Source: Microbacterium horticulturae (GTDB lineage: Bacteria; Actinomycetota; Actinomycetes; Actinomycetales; Microbacteriaceae). Taken from it: a DNA stretch of 64,000 bases. The translations under genes and the position numbers were made by a program. The notes under the pieces were generated by a model. It did not search any database. It worked only from the letters and a program-made list of their open reading frames with translations, and was not told the origin of the DNA. The stretch covers positions 2,480,001 through 2,544,000 of the forward strand of contig NZ_CP119108.1 of NCBI RefSeq assembly GCF_029094505.1, in the 5' to 3' direction. Shown here in pieces: positions 8,329-17,380 of this stretch (positions within the stretch are counted from its first letter, which is position 1; each line of letters opens with the position of its first letter).

Positions 8329-9983
8329 TGCTTCAGTGTGACAGTCAGATAGTTCGGATACGCGGGGAACGACGCGATGAAGAAGTTCTCGACATCGCTG
8401 CCGGCCAGGAACGACTGCTTCGCGTAGGTCAGCGGGACGACCGGGGCGTCCTGCATGATGCGCTTGTCGGCCTGCGCCCACAGCGACTGCGCCTGCGCCG
8501 GGTCGGTCGCCGCCGTCGCCTGGTCGATGAGCTTGTCGACCTCGGGGCTCGAGTACCGGGCGAGGTTGTATCCGCCGCCGCCGACCTGGCTCGAGTCGAA
8601 CAGCGGCTGGATGTTGCCGTTCGCGCTCGGGAAGTCGGGCTGCCAGCCACCGAGGATCAGGTCGTAGTCGGGGTCGTCTCCGGTGGCATCGGTGTACATC
8701 GTGTTGACGTCGAGCGGCTTGATCGTCACGTCGATGCCGGCGCGCTCGATGCCCTGTTCGAGCGCCTGCGCCTGCGCCTGGTTCGACGGATCGTTGGCCG
8801 CCCACAGCGTGAGCTTCAGGTCGTCGGCATGGCCGGCCTCCTTCAGCAGCTGCTTGGCCTTGGCGACGTCGCCGTCGTCGCCCGACGGATACAGGTCGTA
8901 CTCCTGACGCCCCGGGATGCCAGGCGTGATCAACGTGGTCGCGCGGATCGCCGCTTGGCTGCCGCCCTGCGCGATGATGAAGGCCTTCGGGTCGACGGCG
9001 TACTCGATCGCCTGACGCACCTTGAGGTCCTTCAGCGCACCGCGCTGCGTGTTCATGGCGAGGTAGCTGATGGGGCCGGCGTCGCTGGTGGCCAGCCTCT
9101 CCTTAGCGCTGGGGTTCTTGTTGACCAGGGCCAGCTCAGCGGCGCCCAGGTAGGTCGCCAGGAACGAGGTCTTGGCGCTGCCCGCGTCGCTGATCAGCGA
9201 CTGCGTGCTCGTGGAGACGTCCTGGCTCTCCTTGAAGATGATCTTGTCGGGGCCGGCGGTGCGCACCGGGTCGGTGCTCTTGTCCCAGTTCGTGTTGCGG
9301 ACCAGCTCGAGGGCCGTGCCCTGCTTGTTCGACGAGACCTTGTAGGGGCCGGTGGCCACCGGATCCTGGCCGTAGGTCTTGGGGTCATCCTTGTCTTTGG
9401 GCACCGGGGCGAACGCCGGCATCGACACGATCCACGGCCAGTCGCCGTACGACGCGTTCAAGTGGAAGACGATGGTCTTGTCATCGGGGGTCTCGATGGA
9501 GTCGAGATCGCCGTCGGTGTAGGGCCCCTGGTAGTCCTCGCCGCCGACGAGCAAGGACTTGTGGTAGCCGAGGCCTCCCGACAGCTCGGGCGCGAACGAC
9601 CGCTCGATGCCGTACTTGACGTCTTCGCTGGTGATGGGCGTGCCGTCGGCGAACTTCAGGCCGTCCTTGAGCGTGTAGGTCCAGGTCTTGCCGTCGTCGC
9701 TGACCGTGCCGGTGTCGGTGGCGAGGTCGGGGACGACCTTCGGGTCCTTGCCCTTCTCGATGTCCCAGGTCGTCAGGCGCCGCTCGATGAGACCGAGCGT
9801 CGTGATCGCGAGGTTCTGACTCTTCGCGGGGTCGAGATCGATCTGGGTCGCCGAGGTGAGGATGGTGAGCGTCCCGCCGGCGGTGCCGGTCTTCTCGGCA
9901 CTGCTGCCACCGCCCGAGCAGGCGGTGAGTGCCAGGGTCGCGGCCGCCGCGAGCGCGATGGCGCCCGTCAGGTGTCGTCTCAT
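8325..9983 (-). CDS. ABC transporter substrate-binding lipoprotein, family 5 (DppA/OppA-like)
   Basis: A 552-residue SBP_bac_5 protein. The start ATG at 9983 (MRRHLTGAIALAAAATLALTAC) is chosen over upstream codons because it begins a signal peptide with a lipobox (LTAC) and follows AGAAAGAGGA five bases upstream. Typical motifs: LVNKNPSAKE... and the C-terminal region QADKRIMQDAPVVPLTYAKQ. First gene of the four-gene operon; its stop overlaps the ATPase start. Ligand cannot be deduced. Confidence 0.92.
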   Translation of the reverse strand: MRRHLTGAIALAAAATLALTACSGGGSSAEKTGTAGGTLTILTSATQIDLDPAKSQNLAITTLGLIERRLTTWDIEKGKDPKVVPDLATDTGTVSDDGKTWTYTLKDGLKFADGTPITSEDVKYGIERSFAPELSGGLGYHKSLLVGGEDYQGPYTDGDLDSIETPDDKTIVFHLNASYGDWPWIVSMPAFAPVPKDKDDPKTYGQDPVATGPYKVSSNKQGTALELVRNTNWDKSTDPVRTAGPDKIIFKESQDVSTSTQSLISDAGSAKTSFLATYLGAAELALVNKNPSAKERLATSDAGPISYLAMNTQRGALKDLKVRQAIEYAVDPKAFIIAQGGSQAAIRATTLITPGIPGRQEYDLYPSGDDGDVAKAKQLLKEAGHADDLKLTLWAANDPSNQAQAQALEQGIERAGIDVTIKPLDVNTMYTDATGDDPDYDLILGGWQPDFPSANGNIQPLFDSSQVGGGGYNLARYSSPEVDKLIDQATAATDPAQAQSLWAQADKRIMQDAPVVPLTYAKQSFLAGSDVENFFIASFPAYPNYLTVTLKQ

Positions 9984-10321
9984 GGGTCCTCTTTCTGTCG
10001 CGCGCTGTGATGGTGCGCAGGTCTCTCCAGGCTCGCCGGCTGGGTTGGCGAACCGATATATTCCAGCTTCCCTCATCGCGAAGGTATTCCCGCCGCACAC
10101 TGAAATGTGGCGTCACGCAGGCCGCGCCATCCCCTGCCGTGTTCACCCGCCCCGGCCTCGAGCATCCTGCCCGTCGCCTCACAGACTTCGGAGAGTCACG
10201 CCGACCTCGGAGCGATCGGGGCAGAACGATCCGAAGTTCGCGCGATCCTCCGAAGTCTGGGAGGGGTGGATGCCGCTGGCCGGGACGCCATGCCGGGATT
10301 GGGTGGATGCGGCGGGGCGCG
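9984..10321. other. Intergenic region upstream of the peptide ABC operon
   Basis: 338 bases without a gene. A -10-like TATATC lies on the minus strand at 10060-10055, about 75 bases before the lipoprotein start. A pair of perfect 11-bp inverted copies of CAGACTTCGGA (10182-10192 and 10249-10259) is 56 bases apart, with a third related CCGAAGTTCG between them (10231-10240); it could be an operator cluster. GGCGCG-CTA-CGCGCC (10316-10330) forms a small hairpin over the add stop codon. Confidence 0.5.
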
Positions 10322-11437
10322 CTACGCGCCGAAGCCGGCGGCGATGAGCTCGATGAGTTCTTCGCGCTCCTCGATGGGCAGGAATGCTGCCGCGGCCGCG
10401 TTGAGCTGGAAGGCCTCGATGTCACCGAGGTCGTAGTCGAAGGTCTCGGCGAGCAGCGCCAGCTCGCGCGTGAGCGAGGTGCGGCTCATCGTGCGGTTGT
10501 CGACGTTGACCGTCACAGCGAACCCGACCTGGTAGAGCAGGTCGAACGGGTGGTCGGCGAGCACATTGCCCCACGCCGCGATGGCGCCGGTCTGCAGGTT
10601 CGAGCTCGGCGAGAGCTCGAGCGGGATCTCGCGGTCGCGCACCCACTGCGCGATCTCTCCCAGGCGGACCTGCACATCCTCTCCGTCGACGCCGACCGTC
10701 TCGATGTCTTCGGCGATCCGCACGCCGTGGCCCAGGCGCAGCGCGCGCCCGTCGATGAGCGCCGAACGGATCGAGGCGAGCCCGGCCGCCTCCCCCGCGT
10801 GCACCGTGGCCGGGAAGAAGTCCGCCGCCAGGTAGTCGAACGCGTCGCGCAGCCGCGACGGCGGGAAGCCGTCTTCGGGTCCGGCGATGTCGAATCCGAC
10901 CGCGCCGCGGTCGCGCCATGACACCGCGAGCTTCGCGATCTCCAGCGACCGGTCGGTGTGCCGCATCGCGCTGATGAGCTGCCCGACACGGATATCACGG
11001 CCGGCGGCGAGTGCGGCATCCTGCCCCTGCTCGATGCCCTCCTGGACGGCGGCGACCGCATCGTCGAGGCTCAGGCCGGCTGTCAGGTGCTGTTCGGGCG
11101 CCCAGCGCACCTCGGCGTAGACGACGCCGTCGGCGACGAGGTCTTCGACGAACTCACGAGCGATCCGGGTCAGCCCCTCACGTGTCTGCATGACGGCGAT
11201 CGTGAGGTCGAAGGTCTTCAGGTACTCGACGAGCGAGCCCGAGTCGCTCTGCCGGGCGAACCAGTCGGCGAGCGCGGCCGGTTCGTGCTCGGGGACCTCG
11301 ATGCCGGCGGCATCCGCCAGCTCGATGATCGTGGCGGGTCGCACGCCCCCGTCGAGGTGGTCGTGCAACGAGACCTTCGGAAGGCTGCGCAACGAGACGC
11401 CGCCGATACGCGCGTCACCGTTCTGGTCGATGGCCAT
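10322..11437 (-). CDS. add: Adenosine deaminase
   Basis: Deaminates adenosine/deoxyadenosine to (deoxy)inosine. At 371 residues it matches actinobacterial Add. The zinc site is visible: SLHDHLDGG (first two His), TVHAGEAAG (third His and catalytic region with Glu), RLGHG (His) and the late Asp in VTVNVDNRTMS. The last motif reads VDNR rather than the TDDP seen in enterobacterial enzymes, which I take to be the actinobacterial form. AAGGAG five bases before ATG supports the start. Last gene of the nucleoside operon, 30 bases after deoA. Confidence 0.93.
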   Translation of the reverse strand: MAIDQNGDARIGGVSLRSLPKVSLHDHLDGGVRPATIIELADAAGIEVPEHEPAALADWFARQSDSGSLVEYLKTFDLTIAVMQTREGLTRIAREFVEDLVADGVVYAEVRWAPEQHLTAGLSLDDAVAAVQEGIEQGQDAALAAGRDIRVGQLISAMRHTDRSLEIAKLAVSWRDRGAVGFDIAGPEDGFPPSRLRDAFDYLAADFFPATVHAGEAAGLASIRSALIDGRALRLGHGVRIAEDIETVGVDGEDVQVRLGEIAQWVRDREIPLELSPSSNLQTGAIAAWGNVLADHPFDLLYQVGFAVTVNVDNRTMSRTSLTRELALLAETFDYDLGDIEAFQLNAAAAAFLPIEEREELIELIAAGFGA

Positions 11438-11467
11438 GGGTGCTCCTTGGAGATTCGGGATGCCGCG

Positions 11468-12751
11468 TCACGCGGTGATGCGCTCGATGACGATCGAGCG
11501 CGGTTCGGCCTTCTCGCCGATGCTGTACGCGTTCTCGAGGGCCTCGAGCGCGCGCGGGATGCGCGCGGCGTCGTCGGCACCGAGCGTGAGCAGCGGCTGA
11601 CCGGCGACAACGCTATCACCCGGCTTGGCGTGCAGTTCGATGCCGGCCGCGTGCACGACGGCGTCTTGCGGGCGGGCGCGCCCGGCGCCCAGTCGCCACG
11701 CGGCGATGCCGACGTCCCAGGCGTCGAGTCGGGTGAGCACACCCGACTCGGGAGCGGTGACCGTGTGCGTCTCGCGCGGCATGGGCAGCGGTGCGTCGGG
11801 ATCGCCGTCCTGCGCCCGGATCATGCGCCGCCAGACGTCCATCGCGCGTCCGTCGGCAAGGGCCGCCTCGACGTCGGCATCGGGCCGGCCGGCCAGCGCG
11901 AGCATCTCACGTGCGAGCGCTACGGTCAGCTCGATGACATCGGCCGGGCCGCCGCCGGCAAGCACCTCGACGGACTCGCGCACCTCGTTCGCGTTGCCGA
12001 CGGCCAGGCCCAGGGGCGTGTCCATGTCGGTGATAAGGGCGGTGGTCGCCACGCCCGAGTCCGTTCCGAGCGCGACCATGGTCCGGGCCAGCTCGCGGGC
12101 CTTCTCGAGGTCGTGCATGAAGGCGCCCGAGCCGACCTTGACGTCGAGCACGAGCGCGTCGGTGCCCTCGGCGATCTTCTTCGACATGATGCTCGAGGCG
12201 ATCAGCGGCACCGCCTCGACGGTGCCGGTCACGTCGCGCAGCGCGTACAACCGCTTGTCGGCCGGGGCCAGCCCCGAGCCCGCCGCACAGATCACGGCGC
12301 CCACGTCGCGCAGCTGGGCACGCATCTCGTCGTTCGAGAGCGCGGCGCGCCACCCGGCGATCGACTCGAGCTTGTCGAGCGTGCCGCCCGTGTGCCCGAG
12401 GCCGCGGCCCGACAGCTGCGGCACGGCGACCCCGAACGTCGCGACCAGGGGCGCCAGCGGCAACGTGATCTTGTCGCCGACACCGCCCGTGGAGTGCTTG
12501 TCGCTCGTCGGCTTGCCCAGACCCGCGAAGCTCATCCGCTCGCCCGAGGCGATCATGGCATCGGTCATCACGCGGATCTCGTCGCGCCCCATGCCGTTCA
12601 GCAGCACCGCCATCGCGAACGCCGACATCTGCGCGTCGGTCACGAACTCGCGGGTGTAGGCGTCGATCATCCACCGCAGCGCGTCGGGGTCGAGCCCGGT
12701 CTTGTCGCGCTGCGCGCGGATCACGTCGACGGCGTCGAAGGGTTCGGTCAT
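11468..12751 (-). CDS. deoA: Thymidine (pyrimidine-nucleoside) phosphorylase
   Basis: A 427-residue family-II nucleoside phosphorylase that splits thymidine or uridine with phosphate into base and (deoxy)ribose 1-phosphate. The signature SDKHSTGGVGDKITLPLAPLVA contains the phosphate-binding Lys-His-Ser-Thr segment. Length and C-terminal domain are complete. ATG overlaps the cdd stop by four bases, so the two enzymes are coupled; together they convert imported cytidine to uracil and ribose 1-phosphate. Confidence 0.94.
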   Translation of the reverse strand: MTEPFDAVDVIRAQRDKTGLDPDALRWMIDAYTREFVTDAQMSAFAMAVLLNGMGRDEIRVMTDAMIASGERMSFAGLGKPTSDKHSTGGVGDKITLPLAPLVATFGVAVPQLSGRGLGHTGGTLDKLESIAGWRAALSNDEMRAQLRDVGAVICAAGSGLAPADKRLYALRDVTGTVEAVPLIASSIMSKKIAEGTDALVLDVKVGSGAFMHDLEKARELARTMVALGTDSGVATTALITDMDTPLGLAVGNANEVRESVEVLAGGGPADVIELTVALAREMLALAGRPDADVEAALADGRAMDVWRRMIRAQDGDPDAPLPMPRETHTVTAPESGVLTRLDAWDVGIAAWRLGAGRARPQDAVVHAAGIELHAKPGDSVVAGQPLLTLGADDAARIPRALEALENAYSIGEKAEPRSIVIERITA

Positions 12752-13146
12752 CGCACTGCTTCCAGGTCACGCGGGCCGAAGGCGTCGGGCAGCACCTCGT
12801 CGATCGTACGGATGCCGGAGACGGTGTCGAGCAGCATCCCGGGGATCGCGTGCTCGAACAGCAGCTGCCGGCAGCGCCCGCACGGCATGATCGTGTCGCC
12901 CTCGCCGTTCACGCACACGAACGCGACGAGCTGGCCGCCGCCCGACATGTGCAGGTCGCTCACCAACCCGCATTCCGCACACAGCGTGACCCCGTACGAG
13001 GCGTTCTCGACGTTGCAGCCCGCGATGACGCGGCCATCGGTCACCAGCGCGGCCGCTCCCACGCGATAGCGCGAGTACGGCACATAGGCGCGCTCCGAGG
13101 CCTCGCGCGCAGCGGCGTGCAGCGCGTCCCAGTCGATGTCGGTCAC
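12748..13146 (-). CDS. cdd: Cytidine deaminase
   Basis: A 132-residue tetrameric-type cytidine deaminase. Zinc ligands and catalytic Glu are in NVENASYGVTLCAECG and PCGRCRQLL. Start choice: GTG at 13146 (VTDIDWDALHAAAREASE) is preceded by GGAGGAG at a good distance and gives the usual family length. An ATG at 13182 that overlaps the permease stop would add 12 residues and cannot be excluded. It lies between transporter and salvage genes of the same operon. Confidence 0.92.
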   Translation of the reverse strand: MTDIDWDALHAAAREASERAYVPYSRYRVGAAALVTDGRVIAGCNVENASYGVTLCAECGLVSDLHMSGGGQLVAFVCVNGEGDTIMPCGRCRQLLFEHAIPGMLLDTVSGIRTIDEVLPDAFGPRDLEAVR

Positions 13147-13178
13147 TATCTCCTCCACGATGTGCGGGATGCCACGGG

Positions 13179-14447
13179 TCATCCCTTGATGTATGGACTG
13201 CCATCGGCCGCGGGTGCCGTGATCTTCCCGGCGAATCCGGCCACCGCCAGGATCGTGACCACGTACGGCAGCATGAGCATGAACTCGCTGGGGATCGGCG
13301 TCGACAGCACCGACAGCAGGTTCTGCAGGCTCGTCGCGAAGCCGAACAGCAGGGCGGCCAGCGTCGCCTTGATCGGATCCCACCCGCCGAAGATCACCGC
13401 CGCCAAGGCGATGAAGCCGAGGCCGGCGGTCATGTCCTTGGTGAACTGCGGCACCGACACCAGCGTGAAATAGGCGCCGCCGATGCCGGCGATCGCCCCC
13501 GCCAGCAGCACGTTCCAGAACCGGGTCGGGTTGACTTTGATGCCGACGGTGTCGGCCGCCTGCGGGTGCTCGCCGACCGAGCGCAGACGCAGTCCCCACC
13601 GGGTGCGGTACAGGCCCCAGGCCACGATCGCCACGACCACGTACATCAGGTAGACGATGAACGTCTGGTTGAAGAACACCGGACCGATGACGGGGATGTC
13701 GCCCAGCAGCGGGATCTTCCACCGCGGGAAGGTCACAGCGTTGTTCAGCGCCGCTTCGTTGGGGGCCAGCAGGGCGCCGTAGAGAAAACCGGTCAGGCCC
13801 GAGACCAGCACGTTCAGCACGACACCGACGATGATCTGGTCGACCAGATAGCGGATCGCGAACGCCGCGAGCACGAACGCGACCATGACACCGCCGATGA
13901 TGGCACCGACGAGTCCCACGAACGGGTTGCGCGTGATGCTCGACAGCAGCACCGCGGTGAACGCACCCAGCAGCAACTGGCCCTCGATGGCGATGTTGAC
14001 CACGCCGCCGCGTTCGCCGATGACCCCGGCCAGGGCGCCGTACACGAGCGGCACCGACAGCGACAGGGCTCCGGCGAGCGTGCCCGCCACCGGCACCACG
14101 CCGCCGTCTTGCGCGGCCCAGGTGAGGAACGCGAACATCGCGATCACGGCGAAGACGATCGAAACCCACAACCCCGTGCGGCGGTAGGCCACAGCATCCC
14201 ACCAGGTCCACGCGGCGAGCACGGCGAGGATGACCCACGAGATCCACATCGTGGGTGCGGAGGCCACGTGGATGTCGGCGATGGTGAACGAGATGCGGTC
14301 GCTGATCCGGAAGATGCTCTCACCGGTGACCGGCGAGAACACGAACAGCAGGGCCAGCAGCACCGTCACGACGGTGAGCGTCACCGGCAGCTTGATGTGC
14401 CGGGTGCGCACGATCTCGGGCGTGAACGTGGAGGCCGTGATCGTCAT
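13179..14447 (-). CDS. Nucleoside ABC transporter permease (NupQ/BmpG-like)
   Basis: A 422-residue BPD_transp_2 family permease with about ten hydrophobic segments. The stretch GALAGVIGERGGVVNIAIEGQLLLGAF is the characteristic ERxGxxNIxxEG motif of this transporter class. It overlaps the partner permease by four bases. An extended N-terminal soluble and membrane region precedes the conserved core. Nucleoside specificity is inferred from the BMP lipoprotein and the three salvage enzymes in the same operon. Confidence 0.9.
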   Translation of the reverse strand: MTITASTFTPEIVRTRHIKLPVTLTVVTVLLALLFVFSPVTGESIFRISDRISFTIADIHVASAPTMWISWVILAVLAAWTWWDAVAYRRTGLWVSIVFAVIAMFAFLTWAAQDGGVVPVAGTLAGALSLSVPLVYGALAGVIGERGGVVNIAIEGQLLLGAFTAVLLSSITRNPFVGLVGAIIGGVMVAFVLAAFAIRYLVDQIIVGVVLNVLVSGLTGFLYGALLAPNEAALNNAVTFPRWKIPLLGDIPVIGPVFFNQTFIVYLMYVVVAIVAWGLYRTRWGLRLRSVGEHPQAADTVGIKVNPTRFWNVLLAGAIAGIGGAYFTLVSVPQFTKDMTAGLGFIALAAVIFGGWDPIKATLAALLFGFATSLQNLLSVLSTPIPSEFMLMLPYVVTILAVAGFAGKITAPAADGSPYIKG

Positions 14448-15790
14448 GAGGCCACCGCCTTGTCATTCGCCGCGGCGCGTTTGCGGGCGGCCTTGGCCTT
14501 GCCCTTCGCCGACAGATCGGAGTCGTCCTTGGGGAGGAAGAAGATCGTACGCACGAGCGGGGGCGCCGCGATGAACAGCACGATCATCGACTCGACCACG
14601 AGCACGATGTCGACGGGGATGCCCTGCGCGACCTGCATCGTGAACGACCCCGCCTTCAGCGCGCCGAACAGCAGTCCCGCCCAGAACGTGCCCCAGGCAC
14701 GCGAACGCCCGAGAAGGGCCACCGTGATGGCGTCGAAGCCGATACCGGCGTCGATCGCGTCACCGAAGCCCGTGGTGACGGAGCCCAGGATCTGGTTCAT
14801 ACCCGCCAGTCCCGCCAGACCTCCGGCGAACAGCATCGCATAGACGTACATACGCTGCACGCTGATGCCGGCCGTGCGCGCAGCGTGCGGGTTCTCGCCC
14901 ACCGCCCGCAGCCGGAAGCCCAGGCTGGAGTGTTCGACGAGCCACCACGTGATCACCGTGGCGAGGATCACGATCGGGAAGCCCCAGTTCAGCAACGGGA
15001 ACTGCTCACCGAACAGGGAAGGGAACTGCGCTGTCGCGGGCGTGGGGGCCGAGATCGGCTGGTTGGTGCCGGGCTTCTGCAGCAGACCCGGCGTGCGGAT
15101 CATCCACCGCACGAGGTACAGCGCGACGAAGTTGAGCATGATCGTCAGGATCACCTCGTGCGCACCGGTGCGCGCCTTCAGCAGCCCCGCGATGCCACCC
15201 CAGATCGCGCCGCCGACGATGCCCGCGACGAGCGTCAGCGGCATATGGATCCACATCGGCAGGTCGAGGTTGAACGTCACGAGGGCGGCCGTGGCGCACG
15301 CGATCAGCATCTGACCACGGGCACCGATGTTGAAAAGGCCGGAGCGGAAGGCGAGCGCGACGCCGAGACCCGCCGCGATGAGCGGTGCGGCGAATCCGAG
15401 GGTGTTCGTCAGCGGTCGGATGAACGCGACGAAGGACGTGGCGCCGGGGTTGACGATCGCCCCCTCGAACAGCGCGGAGTAGCCGCCGGCGACGGCCTGC
15501 CAGACAGCGACGAGCATGTCCTGTGGGCGCGCGAAGAAGTAGCCGGCCGTCTTCTGCACGGTCTCGTCGGTCACCGCGATGAGGATGCCGCCGACGATCA
15601 TCGACGCGACGATCGCCAGAACGGTGGTCACCACCGACCCGCGCAAGATCTCCCGGATCAACTGATTCGATCGCGGGGCTTCGGGCGTCTCCTTCGCCCC
15701 CTGACCGGTGAGGGGGCCGGATGCCGCAGGCAGCTGCTCGGGCGGCAATCCGACCGGTTCGGGTCCTGCGCCGGGAACACGGTCGCTCAT
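14444..15790 (-). CDS. Nucleoside ABC transporter permease (NupP-like)
   Basis: A 448-residue partner permease. Conserved motif FRSGLFNIGARGQMLIACATA and the segment IGFDAITVALLGRSRAWGTFWAGLLFGAL are typical of BPD_transp_2 nucleoside/sugar permeases. The Pro/Glu-rich N-terminal 40 residues and the Lys/Ala-rich tail (KGKAKAARKRAAAND) are cytoplasmic extensions. It overlaps both neighbouring genes by four bases. Confidence 0.9.
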   Translation of the reverse strand: MSDRVPGAGPEPVGLPPEQLPAASGPLTGQGAKETPEAPRSNQLIREILRGSVVTTVLAIVASMIVGGILIAVTDETVQKTAGYFFARPQDMLVAVWQAVAGGYSALFEGAIVNPGATSFVAFIRPLTNTLGFAAPLIAAGLGVALAFRSGLFNIGARGQMLIACATAALVTFNLDLPMWIHMPLTLVAGIVGGAIWGGIAGLLKARTGAHEVILTIMLNFVALYLVRWMIRTPGLLQKPGTNQPISAPTPATAQFPSLFGEQFPLLNWGFPIVILATVITWWLVEHSSLGFRLRAVGENPHAARTAGISVQRMYVYAMLFAGGLAGLAGMNQILGSVTTGFGDAIDAGIGFDAITVALLGRSRAWGTFWAGLLFGALKAGSFTMQVAQGIPVDIVLVVESMIVLFIAAPPLVRTIFFLPKDDSDLSAKGKAKAARKRAAANDKAVAS

Positions 15791-17301
15791 GCGGCGTCCT
15801 CCGTCGGGTTCTCGCCGGCCATCATCAGGCCGAGCACGTCACGCGGGGTGTCTGCGGGGACGATCCCCACGATGCCGCCGCGGTACATCACGGCGATCCG
15901 GTCGGCGAGGGCGACGACCTCGTCGAGCTCGGTCGACACGACGATCACCGGCACGCCGGCGTCGCGGGTCTGGATGATCCGGTTGTGGATGAACTCGATC
16001 GATCCCACATCGACGCCACGGGTGGGCTGCGAGGCCAGGAGCAGTGTGAGCTCGCGGGTCAGCTCGCGGGCGATGACGACCTTCTGCTGGTTGCCGCCCG
16101 ACAACGAGCCGGCGGGGCTCGACGGCCCCTGCGTGCGGATGTCGAACTCGGCGATACGGTCACGTGCGAACGTGTCGAGCACGCGACGTTTGATGGTGCC
16201 GCCCGACTGGAACCGGCGGTCTGAGCTGCGGTCGAGGATGAGGTTCTCCGCAACGGTGAACGAGCCGACCAGGCCGTCTTCCTGCCGGTCTTCGGGCACG
16301 AACCCGACGCCCTCGTCGAGGATCGCGCGCACGCCCTTGCCGACGAGCTCTTCGCCGTTCAGGGTGATCGAGCCCGAGACCTTCTCCTGCAGGCCGATGA
16401 TCGCCTCGGCCAGCTCGGTCTGCCCATTGCCCTGCACGCCCGCGACGGCGAGCACCTCGCCGGGCCGCACGTCGAAGTCGATCCCGTCGACCACGACCGC
16501 GCCGTCGTCCGAGAGTACGCGCAGGTCGCGGACCTCGAGCCCTCCGGTGCCGATGTGGGGCGGGTCCTTCTGCACCGTCAGCTCGACCGCGCGGCCGACC
16601 ATCATCGACGCCAGCTCGGTGTTGGTGGCGGTGGGACTCGCCTCGCCGACGACCTTGCCCAGGCGCACGACCGTGATGCGGTCGGCGACCTCGCGCACCT
16701 CGCGCAGCTTGTGCGTGATGAACACGATGGCCGTGCCCTCGTCGCGCAGCTGCCGCATGATCTGCATGAACTCGTCGGTCTCCTGCGGGGTGAGCACAGC
16801 GGTGGGCTCGTCGAAGATGAGGATCTTCGCGTCGTGCGCGAGCGCCTTCACGATCTCGACGCGCTGCTGCACGCCCACCGGCAGGTCCTCGACCCGCGCA
16901 TCCGGGTTGAGGTGGAACCCGAAGCGATCGGACACCTCGCGCACCCGGCGGCGCGCGGCGCCGATGTCGAGGATGCCGAAGCCCTTGGTGTCTTCGTGGC
17001 CGAGCATGAGGTTCTCGGCCACGGTGAACACGGGGATCAGCATGAAGTGCTGATGCACCATCCCGATGCCGGCGGCGATCGCGTCGCCGGGGCCGCGGAA
17101 GTGCTGCGCGACACCGTCGAGCAGGATCTCGCCCTCGTCGGCCTGGTAGAGGCCGTAGAGCACGTTCATGAGCGTCGATTTGCCGGCGCCGTTCTCACCC
17201 AGCAGCGCATGGATCTCACCGCTGCGCAGTTCGAGGTCGATGTGGTCGTTGGCCACCAGGCTTCCGAAGCGCTTCGTCACGCCCCGCAGCTCGAGCTTCA
17301 T
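15787..17301 (-). CDS. Nucleoside ABC transporter ATPase (NupO-like, two ABC domains)
   Basis: A 504-residue protein with two ABC domains, as in sugar/nucleoside importers of the RbsA/NupO type. Domain 1: Walker A GENGAGKST and Walker B ILIFDEPTAVLTPQE. Domain 2: degenerate Walker A-like GVQGNGQTE, signature LSGGNQQKVVIAREL and the ASQPTRGVDVG segment, so the second site is probably the non-canonical one. ATG at 17301 (MKLELRGVTKRFG) is preferred to GTG 17310 because AAGG is better spaced. The gene follows a strong intercistronic hairpin. Confidence 0.91.
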   Translation of the reverse strand: MKLELRGVTKRFGSLVANDHIDLELRSGEIHALLGENGAGKSTLMNVLYGLYQADEGEILLDGVAQHFRGPGDAIAAGIGMVHQHFMLIPVFTVAENLMLGHEDTKGFGILDIGAARRRVREVSDRFGFHLNPDARVEDLPVGVQQRVEIVKALAHDAKILIFDEPTAVLTPQETDEFMQIMRQLRDEGTAIVFITHKLREVREVADRITVVRLGKVVGEASPTATNTELASMMVGRAVELTVQKDPPHIGTGGLEVRDLRVLSDDGAVVVDGIDFDVRPGEVLAVAGVQGNGQTELAEAIIGLQEKVSGSITLNGEELVGKGVRAILDEGVGFVPEDRQEDGLVGSFTVAENLILDRSSDRRFQSGGTIKRRVLDTFARDRIAEFDIRTQGPSSPAGSLSGGNQQKVVIARELTRELTLLLASQPTRGVDVGSIEFIHNRIIQTRDAGVPVIVVSTELDEVVALADRIAVMYRGGIVGIVPADTPRDVLGLMMAGENPTEDAA

Positions 17302-17322
17302 AGTCTGCACCTTATCCAGCGA

Positions 17323-17370
17323 ACGGTCGTTGAGCGAGGCCCCCGCGCGGGGGCCCCGCTCAACGACCGT
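17323..17370 (-). terminator. Large intercistronic hairpin between binding-protein and ATPase genes
   Basis: ACGGTCGTTGAGCG (17323-17336) pairs perfectly with CGCTCAACGACCGT (17357-17370), and inside it GGCCCCCG pairs with CGGGGGCC. It sits 10 bases after the BMP lipoprotein stop and about 20 bases before the ATPase start. No U tract follows, so it is likely a partial terminator or a 3' stabiliser that raises lipoprotein mRNA above the rest of the operon. Confidence 0.8.
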
Positions 17371-17380
17371 AGTGACGTGT

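Noticed and set aside
8319..10010. Plus-strand open frame of 563 codons
   Set aside because: Antisense to the family-5 binding protein, Arg/Val-rich and without recognisable motifs.
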